Part shown: piece after piece, positions 1-11,500 of the stretch
Layout of the letters: each line of letters opens with the position of its first letter
Position numbering within the stretch: position 1 is the stretch's first letter
From: Dysidea avara
Lineage: Eukaryota > Porifera > Demospongiae > Dictyoceratida > Dysideidae
Reading direction: 5' to 3'
Length of the DNA stretch: 64,000 nucleotides
Assembly (NCBI RefSeq): GCF_963678975.1
Contig: NC_089274.1
Location: 33,103,790 to 33,167,789, forward strand
Translations under genes and position numbers: made by a program
The notes under the pieces: generated by a model
The model's input: only the letters and a program-made list of their open reading frames with translations
Databases searched by the model: none
Told to the model about the DNA's origin: nothing

Positions 1-377
1 ATTGAAATAGCTGATATCTGAAGCGGCCAAGAATGAATGCTGATATACAACTAATTGGAATTAACAAAAAGTTTAACATTGAACCTTTGTCTTTCAGCTG
101 TGTTCTACATTCACTCTTGCTGCATCATAAATTGATTTCTTTTAACTCTAATTGGCTGATAATTTGGCCGCCTTTTTTTTGCTCTATACACTGAATATTA
201 AATAAAGCGGCCAAATTATCAGCCAATTAGAGTTAAAAGAAATCAATTTATGATGCAGCAAGAGTGAATGTAGAACACAGCTGAAAGACAAAGGTTCAAT
301 GTTAAACTTTTTGTTAATTCCAATTAGTTGTATATCAGCATTCATTCTTGGCCGCTTCAGATATCAACTATTTCAAT
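1..377. repeat. Near-perfect palindromic (foldback) element
   Basis: The arms at 1-171 and 207-377 are inverted copies of equal length (171 bp) around a 35-bp A/T-rich spacer. The outer ends read attgaaatag... and ...ctatttcaat. A shorter diverged piece with the same 'ttggccgc..cagatatca' end recurs at about 472-505. No ORF is visible inside. It is a MITE/foldback-type element, and it may extend beyond the left edge of the window. Confidence 0.85.
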
Positions 378-738
378 TGCCAGTTACTTTCATGGGTGCA
401 CTTTTTTTACAGCCAATGCTAGGTATTTTTGCACGAATTAAAAAAAATTTGTATAAGTAGTTGGATTAAGATTGATTCTTGGCCGCTCCAGATATCAGTT
501 CTTTAAGTTACCAGTTATTTTTACTTTCATGAAATCTTTCCCTACAACTGAGCTGTTTTTAATTATATTTGATTACAGGTACTTGTAGTGTCTTGGACGC
601 GCCTTTTTTTTACAGCGAAGGTGTTTTTGGGGTGGATTTATGTTACACAACAGTAAACAAACAAGTACAAGAAACTTTCCTTGCACTTGTTATTTTGTAC
701 ATGCAAGTGAGTGCCTTTTTTTTTTCTTGTTTTACAGG

Positions 739-1023
739 TTCCACAGTGGCTATCGTGGTGTCTGTGTTAGTAGCAATGGCCATCTTGACTGCTGTTACCA
801 CTGTTATACCAGGGATAGTGTATGTGTTATACAAAAAGTATGTAGTTGTACGTATTTATCACAATGGTGATACTAACATGATTTGTCTTACAGGAAGAAA
901 TCTAATGAACCAGTGGTGATGTCTAATCCTGTAGTAGATATGGGGAAAGGAGATCAGAAGTTTAAACGTGTGTATCTAAATACAACTAGTATTATATTGT
1001 TATTGCACTGGAATAGACTGTAG
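739..1023 (+). CDS. 3' end of an unidentified gene encoding a transmembrane segment (partial)
   Basis: Two exons can be read. Exon 739-837 follows a ttttacag acceptor and encodes a strongly hydrophobic stretch (STVAIVVSVLVAMAILTAV...GIVYVLYKK), followed by donor gtatgt. Exon 894-1023 follows a cttacag acceptor, joins in phase, and encodes a short lysine-rich tail (KKSNEPVV...MGKGDQKFKR) before a TAG at 1021-1023. A hydrophobic segment of 20-25 residues followed by basic residues suggests a single-pass membrane protein with a short cytoplasmic tail. The N-terminal exons lie outside the window or upstream in repeat-rich sequence, so I cannot name the protein. The last 16 residues before the stop could be intron read-through if the real donor is near 987. 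Confidence 0.45.
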
Positions 1024-1559
1024 GAAAACCTTTGAAATACCATACTAGCATACTCTATTGGTGTTTTCTATCATCCAAGTGTTTGGGTGGACAAAGAAAC
1101 TGCTAGCGTTAAACAATAACTAGTGGTTTAAAACTCAAATACAACAGTCAACCATCATGACCACACTATCATTTGTACCGTGAGTTTTAACAAAGCAGCT
1201 GCAGCCTATGTAATTATATCCAGTGGAAGCCCATATCAATTTACAGTACACATTATTACTTTTTAGACATAATGCCAGTGTAGCTAGCAGTAGGCATATA
1301 AGATATTGTGAATTATGCTGATAATTATAAGAACATCATTGTAAGCTGTGAAGAGAATTTGCTGTTTGCAGTTTGTAAAAACTATCAAGTTACTCTAATA
1401 GAGTAGTCATTAGTAGAACAGTCACCGCAAATAACTGCACATGCCTGGACTTTGTTGAATTAATCGTATGATTCAAGACAATTGCTGATCTAACTGGTTT
1501 ATAACTCATGTAATTGTTATTTGAAAATTAGAATTATATCATACAGTACAGTATGTACA
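1024..1559. other. Non-coding stretch, nothing recognised
   Basis: AT-rich DNA after the stop of the membrane-protein fragment. There is one copy of the dispersed 'actctaatagagtagtca'-type motif near 1392. I see no ORF or structured element. Confidence 0.5.
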
Positions 1560-2330
1560 GTAGTACTGTATATATGGTAGGGTTAATGGAGATTTGCACA
1601 TTCTCGCAAAGAAATATTGACCAGAAGCCAGCCTCACAGTACCTTCATGGAACCTTTGCAGTATTGGTTATTAGTGATGCACCGATACCACTTTTTCACT
1701 ACTGATCCGATACCAATACTTTGCTCCACAGGCATTTCTCACAAGCAACAGTTAGTGATTTAGCTTACTAAACTCATTTGTTAATCTCATTAACTGCAGT
1801 TTGCTGGTTTTGTGGCTATCAATTGCACGAAGATAATAGTTTATGGCTTCAATGAATCTTATTTCGTGGCTTACTTCAGTTTCCACTGTACTAAATAATG
1901 CTAGTACTTGGCTTTTAAGGAATTCATGGCTTATATCAGCTTTTCCTCAACTCTGTTCAATGCGCTATGTACGCCGCCATCTTGATAAGTAATTAAATGA
2001 CGTCATTTAAAGTATCGGTTGGTATCGGACATTTATAGATTTACCGATACCGCAAAAATAGGGCCGATACCGATACTAGTATCGGTATTGGTGCATCACT
2101 ATTGGTTATAGGTATAAACTAGCCCAAAAGTGCCTTCAGTACAACCCGAAATGCTTTCCATTACTGTTGGACATTGTTCCAGCCTGACAGGTTCCTTTTG
2201 GCATACTCGACAATGCCTTTCAGTGTGTACAATGCATGCATCATGGACTTACCTTTGTCCTCTTTTGTGTCCCGTTTCTCTTTACTGACAGCACAAGGTG
2301 TCGATTTGCAGTAGCACATTAATGGGAGAG
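1560..2330 (+). repeat. Dispersed repeat copy interrupted by a MITE
   Basis: Sequence at about 1560-1671 and 2102-2330 belongs to a family also seen at 9340-9600, 31990-32170, 41940-42130 and 45800-46500. Shared blocks include 'cagcctca', 'cagtattggtta', 'cccaaaagtgccttcag' and 'catggacttacctttgtcc'. Its continuity is broken only by the MITE at 1672-2101. Confidence 0.6.
1672..2101. mobile_element. hAT-like MITE with 8-bp target duplication
   Basis: The element starts tagtgatgcaccgatacca and ends tattggtgcatcacta, with terminal inverted repeats of about 16 bp and repeated internal 'ggtatcgg' blocks. Exact 8-bp direct repeats 'ttggttat' flank it at 1664-1671 and 2102-2109. The 8-bp duplication and this terminus fit non-autonomous hAT elements. 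It has no ORF. Confidence 0.85.
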
Positions 2331-3150
2331 ACTTCATACTTTAATGAAAATTCTTGTGCCATTTAGGATAGTAAACATGTTAGTATTTATGTGATGTGAC
2401 ACTCTTCACTTACTGGGTTACATAAATGTGCTTGTGTTATTATTGTTTAGTGGTGTAATTTTCAACATTAAATTTCCTGCTTGTATACGTAGCTGTGTCA
2501 TGTCACAATTATTAAGTTGATAATGCAAGTTTACATATGTTTGTGTTATGTGTATTCATGTGTAGCTATGTGAACTTATTATGGTGCATAATAAATGACC
2601 GTATCTTTTCATAGGCCTTGAAGAAGATGATGCAACGTCTATTAATGCATAGTATGAACAATTCACACCAATTATATGTATGTATAGTTTTATACGATCT
2701 TTGCAAACTAGTTGCACGTAATTATGTAACAATGACTGTATGTGCAGTAGCTGTATTATTATTATTGTAATAATTGATGAACATGTTATGTAATTTATAT
2801 GCACTACGTAAATTACAAATATGATTCTTTATGTTTACTTGACCACTATATAAAAATGGGAGCTTGACAATATTGTTTAAGCCAGTTATAAGTAGATATC
2901 TGTTTTAGACAGGTGAATTACCGCATAAGTTTCTCATTTGGGACAGGAGATTCCACTGTACATGTAATGCAACTGACTGCTGTATATTAATGCCTAGGCA
3001 TGCTATAAAAAATTATTACTGCAAGATAGTGAGCATATTCATTATCGAAAAACAAAGTGCTTTGAATTGTAAAATGAAGTGCTACAAATGAAGAAAAGTA
3101 ATAGAAGTGCCTCTGCTGCTTATATTAGTTACTATAATTATGGCAATTCT

Positions 3151-3536
3151 ATAGTATGTTCACGTTGAGCTGAATCCTGAAAAACAGCTAAAAATTGAAA
3201 GTGGATTTTTTCTCAACAGAGTTAACATTTCAGCCTATCAGATGATTATTGGTAACAGCAAAGGTGTCAACAACAGACACGTACGGTTTGGCTCCATTAT
3301 AAGTTCGGGAAAGGGCTGTAATGGACACTGTACTTATATGGCTTCCCCATAGGAAATGTATTGCAAAAATTTTGATTGGCCATAAATATTATGTCAAACA
3401 TTTGACCAACAAGATTTTGAAATATTTTTAGCGGATCAAGCAGCACTACAAATGAGCCAAATTTCAAGATCGTGTGTAGTTGCATCCATGAGTTATTAAA
3501 TGTTTTTGAGGATTCAGCTCAACGTGAACATACTAT
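3151..3536. mobile_element. MITE with 28-bp perfect terminal inverted repeats
   Basis: The termini at 3151-3178 and 3509-3536 are perfect inverted copies, starting atagtatgttcacgttgag. The interior has no long ORF. A diverged copy in reverse orientation lies at about 36290-36585. Confidence 0.85.
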
Positions 3537-3539
3537 AGA

Positions 3540-4955
3540 TCTTGTGATAGCCATAGTGAACATCACTGTACATTTTAGTAACCATCACTAAGAATTTTCA
3601 GTCACGTTCACTATTTGCCACAGTATTCACTACTTATTTTTACTGTGTGAAGCCATGATGTGCTTCATATCAAACTTAAATTTGAACAGTTAATTGAGCC
3701 TAAAGTGTTAATCCTAGTCATAACATGTACTGGCTTGGCTGAAGGCACCATTTAGTCATTTAGAAATTCAGTCAAATTAAAATATAATTCCATAGAAACT
3801 TTTTATGTACTCTAACGGAATTTTGGGTTTGGATATGCACCAATACTGCCAAACTGGTGTGGAAAAGTATGAGGCTGATTTTGGGTAATATTTTTGGAGC
3901 AGAAACCTGATGAAAACTCGAGATTTAGTTGAAATTAGTATGTTATGAATGTTCTATTAGAGTAGTTTAACTGATTGTTTTAATTTGATCATTTTCTACT
4001 AAAAGGAACTGAATGTTACACTGTGTTATATTGGGATGTCAAACTAAGATAGTCTGGTGTTCCTGCTGTAAAATCCACAAGATAAAATTTCAGAGGGGTT
4101 TCCAGGAACCCCCCTAATTACATCCCAGTATTTTATTTATTAAGGCTTTACAACACAGCAGAAGTGCTGAAGGTATGTAGGACACCTGGTCCTACAATCT
4201 GTTTAAAGTATTACAAACATAAAAAATTGTTCACAGAGACAGCACATTTCTTAAAACCTGATTCACACGGCAGTGACTGGGGCAAGAGAAAGTGTTTGAT
4301 ACTGTGGGTTAAGGAATACATTGCATTTAATAAAATGCCCTTTCAATGACAGTTCCAGATCATCGAGGATTGCGAAGAGGGATTCCACTCTTGAGACATG
4401 GTCAGCCAAAGTGCAGCTATTAGTTGTAGAACAGTGAATGTAATAGTAAACAATAAAACTGTTCAACAATGAAAAAACCTATAGATAACTCATACAACTG
4501 GTATTACATATTGTTATTATCTACTTTACCAGTTAGGCACTGGAGGGTGTACACAGATGTGAAACTACAAGTGTCTTTGTAGGAAAGAACTCCATCATCT
4601 CCCAGTGAACAAGTGATCATACCATTATTACAATCAGTAAGTGATGGACAGAGAACTATGTGCTGGTATGTATGGAATTATTTTCAAAACAAAGTTCATA
4701 AGGTCATCACAAAACTCTTAATACACATTACCATCACTCATTGACAAGCTCCCATCACTTTGACATGTTCTAGTGTCACGCTAACGTACAACTGTCATCA
4801 TAGGAAGGAATTCTATCATCTAAGTGATTGTCCAATAAGGTCAATGAGGGTAGCCAGGATAATGGAGCTATATACATAAATATGATGTATGAATTCAGTG
4901 TACATAAATAACACTACTGTTCATAGTTACGAGGTAAATGGTAGTAGAGCCTGAC
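3540..4955. other. Non-coding intergenic stretch
   Basis: AT-rich sequence with only short ORFs and no recognisable motif. No structured RNA or terminal repeats are evident by eye. Confidence 0.4.
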
Positions 4956-4959
4956 AATA

Positions 4960-5165
4960 ATGAACTCATATGTGACACGTTCCTTTTCTGGTATTGACAA
5001 GTATCTTCCTTCTGCACTTTTATATTTTTTTAATAACATGGTTGTCTACTTCTTCATGCAAAGAAACCATACCAAGGCATCAATTTTCCGCATTGACACT
5101 TTCCTTAGAGGAGCATATTTAGATGTCACAAAACTATTTGAAGCACTTACACTACTGTAAGAGGG
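4960..5165 (+). pseudogene. Remnant of a repeat-encoded ORF (shared with 48.2-48.4 kb)
   Basis: The translation contains FFMQRNHT...IDTFLRGAYLDVTKLFEAL. The same motif is encoded on the minus strand near 48250-48390 (FFMQENHT...IDMFLRGAYFDVTRLFEAL), and a weaker copy lies near 47040-47110. Conservation at the protein level between repeat copies suggests a decayed mobile-element gene. The family is not recognised. Confidence 0.4.
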
Positions 5166-5206
5166 AGCACAGATACTTGAGAGATGCACTTATAAACTGA
5201 TTGTAT

Positions 5207-5304
5207 GACCATGCCCTTAACAATCAGAACACATTGCCACACCCTTAAACAATCAAAGCACATGACCACACCCTTAAACAATCAAAGCACATGACCACAC
5301 CCCA
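5207..5304. repeat. Tandem repeat, about 29-bp unit, three copies
   Basis: The unit 'ccacacccttaaacaatcaaagcacatga' is repeated with small changes just downstream of the peptidase stop codon. Confidence 0.75.
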
Positions 5305-5536
5305 ATGTAATCAACTGCAGTTTTGCTGTAGAAAATTAGGCATGGCACCGAATCATGTACCTTAACCTATTGCGAAGCCCATTCAAGGTAAGCAGCTAGA
5401 TTAATAATGCAGTCATACGTGTACAATAAAGTTTTAAAATTATTAATTTAAAACAAAGTTGGGTTCCAGCAATAAAAAGGTATAGTTGAGCAGTACTGTA
5501 TTTACAAGCAATTGACTGATGATTGTTGTATATGGT

Positions 5537-8500
5537 TTATGATGTCTTGGTATACTGGTTTAGTATTTGAGCTGCATAGCGTAAGTATATGGCCACAAGT
5601 GAGAGTTGTCTGTCAACTTCTTGCCAGTCTGTAAATGTTGTTGCATTAAATAATGCATCTTCAACACCTGGGAACACTGATCCAGCATAGTCATCAATTG
5701 CACTAGGTGCAAATATTAAATGCCTAAAAAGAGAGAACATTATGTCACAGTATACATGTTGATTGTCTTACTTGAAAATTGGTCTATTGGGTAGCCCATC
5801 TGGGTTGAGGAAGGCTCTCTCAAGTGACTGCAGTTTGTTATTCAATATACGACGTTCATTATCACTGTGTTTGTACATGATAAACAAACTTTAAATGAAA
5901 CAACAAAGTAACCTTAGAGTCTTCTCTCTTGCATGATCTAGCTCTGCCTGAAAGCCATTACATGCACTGATGAACATGTCAACTGAAGCATTGAAGAGGG
6001 CTGTATACACCACAGTAAAACATTAGAGTATGTATGAACAGTAGTGCAACCTATCAACCTTTACTCACTCAAGGTTATTTGGTGGTCCAGCAATGTTTGT
6101 TCATTTGTTTGAGTAAATCTATCAGCCTGAGATCTCATGAATACAGCATAGTCAGAGACATTGTAAGGTAGCAGTGGAGTGGTTGCTATTTGGAGTGCAA
6201 TATTCAACCAGACCAGCCCGACTGCTCGATGGTATTCAAAGTAAGGATCAGCAAACTTCATTATCCAGTAGAAAGTATCATGGACAGAGTGGTAGACTGG
6301 GTAGCTCTGGTATTGTTTCTGGAAATGGCAAGACAAAAAATACTTGACAATAAGTTTGACACTGGAGAACACAGAGATAATTATGTATTAATGCAGAATT
6401 AAAAGGGGGGAAAAACCAGATGGGTATATATACATCGCAGTGTTGAAACCAGGTCACTACTGCTGACCCGGATGACCTGGTCTGGGTGAGACCCAGGATT
6501 AATTAAAGCTGAGGTGTACACCAAAAGCTACGTTTTAGGTGCGTGTTAAGTACAAGGGTAGCTATATGAAAACTAAGCAGGTAAAGTTTATAAGTAAAGA
6601 TATCAGTCACGTAAGTTTGCAGATTAGTAGCAAGATACATTTCCTGCAAGGCTTTGCACATACCTAACACACCGTACTTACAAACAGTAAATCTACGTAC
6701 CATACCAAGAACGCATCCAGAAATTAAATATTTATGCACTATATTGTAGACACATTTAAGATTTCTTTTAAAGCAACACCTCCTCATAGATTCTACAAAA
6801 TTGTTTACCCTGTCTTACAAGAGGACATGGTTTCAAACTTTCTAAACCCAGATTCAAACTCCTTAAGTTTTTCACTGACTGTATAATCAATTAATGGAAT
6901 TCTTTACCCTGTTATGTGATTAACGCCCAATCAGCTAATGACTTTAAGAACAAAATGGATACGTTTTTGGGCAGAAATTGGATACGGACATAACAAGAGG
7001 CCAATGGCATATTAACTTACTTTTAACATTGTAATTGTTTTCTGTCAATTAAATAGTATGACACATTCCTGATAATAAAGCAGGCATGGGTCACGAAAGA
7101 AGCTGGCCTATCACAAGATTATACCAAGTCTTATACAATAACAGTCAATTAGTGGGCGTGGCTGCACATAAGCCTGCAGGTATGGATTTGTGCATACCTA
7201 CAGACTGCGATACTATTGATAAATGGGCGTGGCTGTATGTATAGTTGCAGACAGTCATCCTTATAAGTAAGCGTGACTCACGAATGAAGCTGGACTTGAC
7301 TATAATGCATTTATACACTTTCGTATTGTCCAACTAATTGATTTGCTTCACCCTGTAAAGCGGATCAGTTCCAGATGACCCGGACAAAATGTGACATGGT
7401 TGACCTGGGTAACTCAACTCAGTTTCAATGCTGATACATTGAGATATCAAATCCTTATAATGACTGCGCACACATTCCAACATTGTGTAATATGCAACAT
7501 GCTTATGAGGAGGGAGCCATAGAGCTTACACATTGATGATCAAAGCATAATTATACAACAAGCATGCACAAACCCTTCTGGGGCCCCTTGGAAAAAATTG
7601 AGAATGGTCTCTCCCCTCTGTTACACCACTTACATTAGTGTAATAGTACTAGGGGTGTCAGCTCACTAACATGTGGTGATATTGAACCAGTTAGGTAGCA
7701 CTTACCGAGTAATAACCCATGTCCAACGATGATATTCCTAAGTTCTGTAGAAATATGGTGTAATCACTACCTGATCCAAGGTTCTCAATGCTACACAGAG
7801 AAAAATTTCACAATACATACGAGCACACACACATGTACCCAGATATAAACACGCACACACACATGCAAACAAATTTATGTTGTGCATACTTACTATGGTC
7901 GTGTGCCAGGTATAGTATTACAGTGCTCCCATTGATCATAAACTGTTGAAAACTTAGAACTAGGGCATTTGGTCTGTCAATAAAAGGTTACAAATAAAGG
8001 AGTAAACAAACACAACAGTATTATGCATGTAACTATAAAGGAGTAATCAACACATTACTTTGATAGAAAATTACAGGTGTTTACCACAAAGCTAAAGTGC
8101 ATGTACATAATACAATATGCCAAAACAAAAAATGAAGAACCAACTTTGTTCAATGAAACATATATCACTTCAAATACAAAACACGATCCACAAATGCATT
8201 ATATTATACCATTTTAGTTGCCTCATAAATCAGACTGTAGAGGAGGGGTGTAGCAGCGATATAGATACAGTACAGTCATGACCAAAAACAGACAAGTCAA
8301 CATTTAGGTAGGCCAGGCTTCTGTCCATCAGTAACTTTGATATATCCTGCCAGTAGCATGGTTAGCATCACACACACACGCACGCACGCACGCACGCACA
8401 CACATGCACGCACGCACACACATGCACACACACACACTTGGCCCCATTCAGATGATCCAAGCAGTCCATATTCTTCAGCATCCCAGCTGCACAACACCAG

Positions 8501-11500
8501 GGTACGGCCAGGACGCCATCCAGTCTTCCTCAACTGCCCCAACACATTGGCTATCTGTGCAATGATGCACACAAAAAAGAAGGGCGGGGCTAGGGTAGTA
8601 GCCATACCTCTGCTAGAACTGCAGTGCCACTGCTGGGATCAGCACCTCCAAACACCCATGCATCACGGTGGTTGCCTAGCAACACTAACTTGTCTGGCTC
8701 AACATGACCATAAATCCAACCAATCACATTTACTATAGTCTTGTTGATGTACTCATTGTTAACTTGCAAATAAACAAGAGAAGACCTAAAAAAGTATGCA
8801 GAATCCTGATAATTGCCAAGGAAACTACGTACATAGTACAAGTGTAAGAACATTTACATTGGAGTAGGCATTGTAGAAATAAAACCAAGCATTGAAATAA
8901 GAGAGGTCACCTAGACCTGCAGTTATTGTACTGCATTGGACATTGAATTCCTACTTCAGTTGAATGAGCATAGTTAAAGCACTACCATGCACGTGTACAG
9001 AAAATACAGCATGAGGAGTGTGTCGAGTAGCTATTACAGCACAAGGCAAAGCTCAGTGTTGTATTAGTCTTAACACACCTCCCATGTGTTGTATTTTTCC
9101 AGTATGGGTGATACTTTAAGTGTTATAATGTACTTCCCAGTCATCTTGCTTGTAGCACTTACCTTGAGAACCCAAACTGCTTCAAAATTGTGCTACTGCA
9201 TAGGTGTTGATTGGGGGTAACGTGTCATGGCTTCAGTATTTTAAATTCCATTGTGTGACTGTAGAAGCACTTCTTGTACTGTTTTTTTTGTTTATAACAA
9301 ATGGAACAAATTATGTAGCTGAAACTGAAATGGTAGTCATGGAATCGGTTCAGTAGTACTTTTGTAGTGACTGGATTGATTGCAGAGGTGCTTCTTACAC
9401 TGTTCCATCATTTTAAACACTGTATAGCATGTGAAATAAAGCTGAAATGGCCACTTCGTGATTCTGTAATTCAGCAGGAGCATGTGTTCAGTTGTGCAAT
9501 TAATTTTTATGATGTGTCTGGTGCCATTATTTCCCTTGATATGGTATGCAGTGATCCCTGCTATACAGCACTATATGGTACTGTAATCTCACCACCTCTT
9601 TAATAAGACTATATCCTTATAATACTCGTGGTATCATGGTGCCAATAGTAACATTATTAAAGAGGTTTTACTCTCTCATTTTTTGTTTCGTAAATTTTAA
9701 GCTGCAGACTTACCCATTATCAAAATCAGGTCCAATATTGTAGGTGATGTTGAGTTGGCCTTGCCAATCAGCTGGTGCCTCATCTCCACCAATACGAGAG
9801 AGAAACTGCATAGCATCTTTGTAAGATATTGGCTGGACTGGTATACTGGGGACAACTTTAGAGTCTATTGCATCCTGATACAAGCGGCGGTGTGCTCCAT
9901 CTAGAGAAATAACATTATTTATTATGGGACACCCACTACTTCAACAGTGTTTACTGTGTACATAGTTTGTACACATCTAGTGGTCCTAAACCATCAGTAG
10001 ATATAATGAACAGATTACTAACAACCAAACTAAAATAGTGTGTAATATAACTGACCTTTTGAATGCCTTAATTACCAGATTAAGCATGCCTGTCAATTCT
10101 TTTGATAGGTTTTTTCACCTCATCACAGCTTGAGTACACAGAAATACACACACACGTGCACACACACATGCACTTGCACATTTTGAGATGAAAATGTCAT
10201 TGCAGTAAAATAATACAATGTACACTGCACAAAAGTGACAACTTCCAGTAATTTATTAGTTACAGTAGTAGCAAGCCCCATTATCACTTACATAAATAGC
10301 CTATATGCTACACAGGTATTATTATCCACTAAATAAAAAGGAGGGCCTACCTATTGATGGCAAATCAGGAGTCAAGATATCTCCTACACCAGTGCTCAGG
10401 GTACCACGCTGCAGTCCGGTATCTGGCAAGCTGACTCCCTCTGGAAATGATGGTGGCCCATCCCTCGGTGCATATTCTGCTGGATCAGAATATATTATCA
10501 GCCCTCTACAGCCATGTTGTTGGGCAAGTGCTGCCTGAAAACACAAGTATGCAGTTAAGTAATGAAACTCTCAGGGGCATCAGAGTAAAAGTGAAAGTGG
10601 TAAGGCTCATGATTAATCAGGGGCATGCCTCCAGGAAAAATTTAAAATTCACACTAGTTTTGAGATGCTATTTGAGGCACTATTTTTGGGGCTGTGCAAA
10701 GTGAAACTGGAGACTGACCAAAAAGCACCTTCATAATTTAAAACTTATCATTTGGGTTTATTAAAACTGTCAGAAATGTTTTCAAAGCAGCTACAAAGAA
10801 AAACAAAGCCAAAGGTAGTATAACGATAATTATTTTTGGAGGCACTTAAATAAATACCAAGTATTGAATGCTAACTACTTTTAGTTTTGGGTTTCATCAA
10901 GTTAAATTTTTTTTTTAAATTCAGCCAAGAAGTGATAAGGCTCTGACCTCACTGGTCGCACCTACTCTGACGCTCTTGGAAACTCTCAATGAGTCTACAG
11001 GATGTATTGAATTCCATCTGGTCATCACCTTGTTTCCACGGAAATTTTTTGCATATCTAGCAATGCAAATTGAGTTACTGAACTGGATTCCTTTAGAGAT
11101 AAGAAATTCAAAGTCTTCATGACGACCATAGTTGACATATATAAGTGTTCCCTATACAAAATAGCAATGTGTAACATGTAGGCTTTACATGCTAACAAGA
11201 TTATATACACAGGGTGTACAAATATATTCTGAAGGAATGTTGGACAATCCAGTACCACACATGGGCAAATGTTCTACAAGCAACACTGACATACGTACGT
11301 ATGTACATACGTATGCTTCTTAACAACTTCATTGGAATAGATACTTTCACACACAAAGATCCAAAAATGATTTAATAGTTGTGACTGGATCTACGAAAAC
11401 CGTTCTTATCGCCCAAGACAGGAAGTTTGATTTTTTCACACAAACACAAAGCTTAATGAATGCACTATCAAGTTTCACTGCCACATTTGACCAGAGTGAA

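Noticed and set aside
8210-8438. A very short intron explaining the peptidase frame break
   Set aside because: A GT...AG pair exists around the break, but removing it would delete conserved TPLLY residues. A 2-nt insertion explains the data with no loss.
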